Assembly (NCBI GenBank): GCA_027054335.1
Contig: JALUPA010000065.1
Coordinates: 1 to 40,016 of the forward strand
Reading direction: 5' to 3'
Source: Ardenticatenaceae bacterium
GTDB lineage: Bacteria; Chloroflexota; Anaerolineae; Promineifilales; Promineifilaceae
DNA length: 40,016 bases
Positions 39,415 through 40,016 of this stretch are shown here, in pieces. Position numbers and translations under genes: made by a program. Numbering within the stretch: the first letter of the stretch is position 1; every line of letters starts with the position of its first letter. The notes below the pieces were generated by a model, which had not been told where the DNA came from, searched no databases, and saw only the letters and a list, made by a program, of their open reading frames with translations.

Positions 39415-40016
39415 ATGAAACGTCTATCTTTATTCATTTTAATGATTATGGGTCTTACCATTATCTTGGCAGCTTGCAACACCGCTTCTGCTGTAGAATG
39501 CCCTGATGGTGATACTTGCGTCGAAGTTGCTCCGGATGATGCTGTTCGTCTGGGCTATATGCTTACCATCTCCGGTGCAACCGCTTTCCTCGGTGAAGAC
39601 TCCCGTGGCGGCATCGAAATCGCCATTGATGATCGTGACGGCGAAATTGTCGGTCATCCTATCGAATTGGTCGGAGAGGATTCCCTCTGTAGCGCTGAAG
39701 GAGGCCAGACAGCCGCCCAGAAAATGGCGTCTGACACCCAACTGGTCGGTATTATTGGTACAAATTGCTCCAGCGCTGCCACATCCGCCTTACCTATCAT
39801 CAGTGATGCCGGGTTGGTTCTACTTTCTCCTTCTAACACAGCCCCTGCCCTGACCGATCCGGACCAGACATGGAAACCTGGTTATTACCGCACCGCGCAT
39901 AATGACCTTTTCCAGGGTAAAGTAGCGGCTGAATTTGCCTACAATGAATTGGGCGCCCGCTCCGCTGCTACCGTACATGACGGTAGTCCCTATGCCGATG
40001 GTTTGCAGCAAGTCTT
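39415..40016 (+). CDS. LivK-type substrate-binding lipoprotein of a branched-chain amino acid ABC transporter (partial)
   Basis: About 200 residues before the window ends. TAGGAGGAGATACAT precedes the ATG, a strong ribosome site. Signal peptide MKRLSLFILMIMGLTIILAAC with a lipobox Cys at 21, then VRLGYMLTISGATAFLGEDS, GGIEIAIDDRDGEIVGHPIEL, VGIIGTNCSSAATSALPIIS and YYRTAHNDLFQGKVAAEFAY, the periplasmic-binding fold type I pattern of LivJ/LivK relatives. Extra Cys pairs (CPDGDTC) near the mature N-terminus suggest a disulphide. The DNA lacks ACGGCCGT and is more AT-rich at third positions, perhaps reflecting high expression. Permease genes would lie to the right. Confidence 0.88.
   Translation, partial: MKRLSLFILMIMGLTIILAACNTASAVECPDGDTCVEVAPDDAVRLGYMLTISGATAFLGEDSRGGIEIAIDDRDGEIVGHPIELVGEDSLCSAEGGQTAAQKMASDTQLVGIIGTNCSSAATSALPIISDAGLVLLSPSNTAPALTDPDQTWKPGYYRTAHNDLFQGKVAAEFAYNELGARSAATVHDGSPYADGLQQV

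Noticed and set aside
1-40016. tRNA or rRNA genes
   Set aside because: No cloverleaf with the T-loop GGTTCGAATCC-type signature and no rRNA-like segment was found by eye on either strand.

Overview
The window looks like a chromosomal segment of a Chloroflexota bacterium (Anaerolineae or a related filamentous class). This is inferred from gene content and style, not from a marker gene: a C-terminal beta-sandwich protein of the sort attached to Chloroflexota membrane glycosyltransferases, many lipoproteins with clear lipoboxes, Tat-type leaders, polyphosphate glucokinase, an S8 peptidase with a Trp-rich C-terminal repeat, and a T-box-controlled thrS. There are no phage, plasmid, CRISPR or tRNA genes.

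Layout. 1-1219: 3' end of a large surface or membrane protein. 1333-5074: a GyrI-like/MerR regulatory pair with a MerR-type 19-bp-spacer promoter, a separate short transcription unit coding a 17-residue peptide, and a divergent two-gene ABC-2 exporter. 5090-8856: a Tat-exported flavin amine oxidase, then a second ABC-2 exporter sitting between two copies of the amine oxidase 5' end. 8899-16051: S9 peptidase, DUF2442 protein, polyphosphate glucokinase, pyrimidine-nucleoside phosphorylase, an amidohydrolase-CYTH fusion and an SCP2 protein, i.e. peptide and nucleoside salvage. 16223-17021: scar where a DUF3179 lipoprotein gene and a RelE-type toxin gene are both truncated at a REP-like double hairpin, next to an intact antitoxin gene. 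17418-23220: three tandem extracytoplasmic proteins sharing a clan GH-A fold, one also with an altered GH18-like domain and an SH3 domain. 23509-32120: a membrane kinase-like protein lacking the phosphoacceptor His, a 961-residue double-VWA membrane protein, a secreted subtilase and an intact histidine kinase. 32154-34471: thrS with a T-box leader (specifier ACC). 34541-39119: plsX-fabF-(membrane protein)-(MBL hydrolase)-phoU. 39415-end: a LivK-like binding lipoprotein, cut by the window edge.

Two genome-scale patterns stand out. First, the palindrome ACGGCCGT occurs about 75 times by eye in 40 kb, where about one is expected, much like HIP1 in cyanobacteria. Second, many intergenic gaps hold tandem 7-bp repeats whose unit differs from locus to locus and whose second half is often the reverse complement of the first, so they fold as hairpins; one lies inside a coding region and one inside the thrS T-box leader. 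These two patterns, plus the small peptide-coding leaders near both ABC exporters, are the best candidates for undescribed biology here. All counts are by eye.
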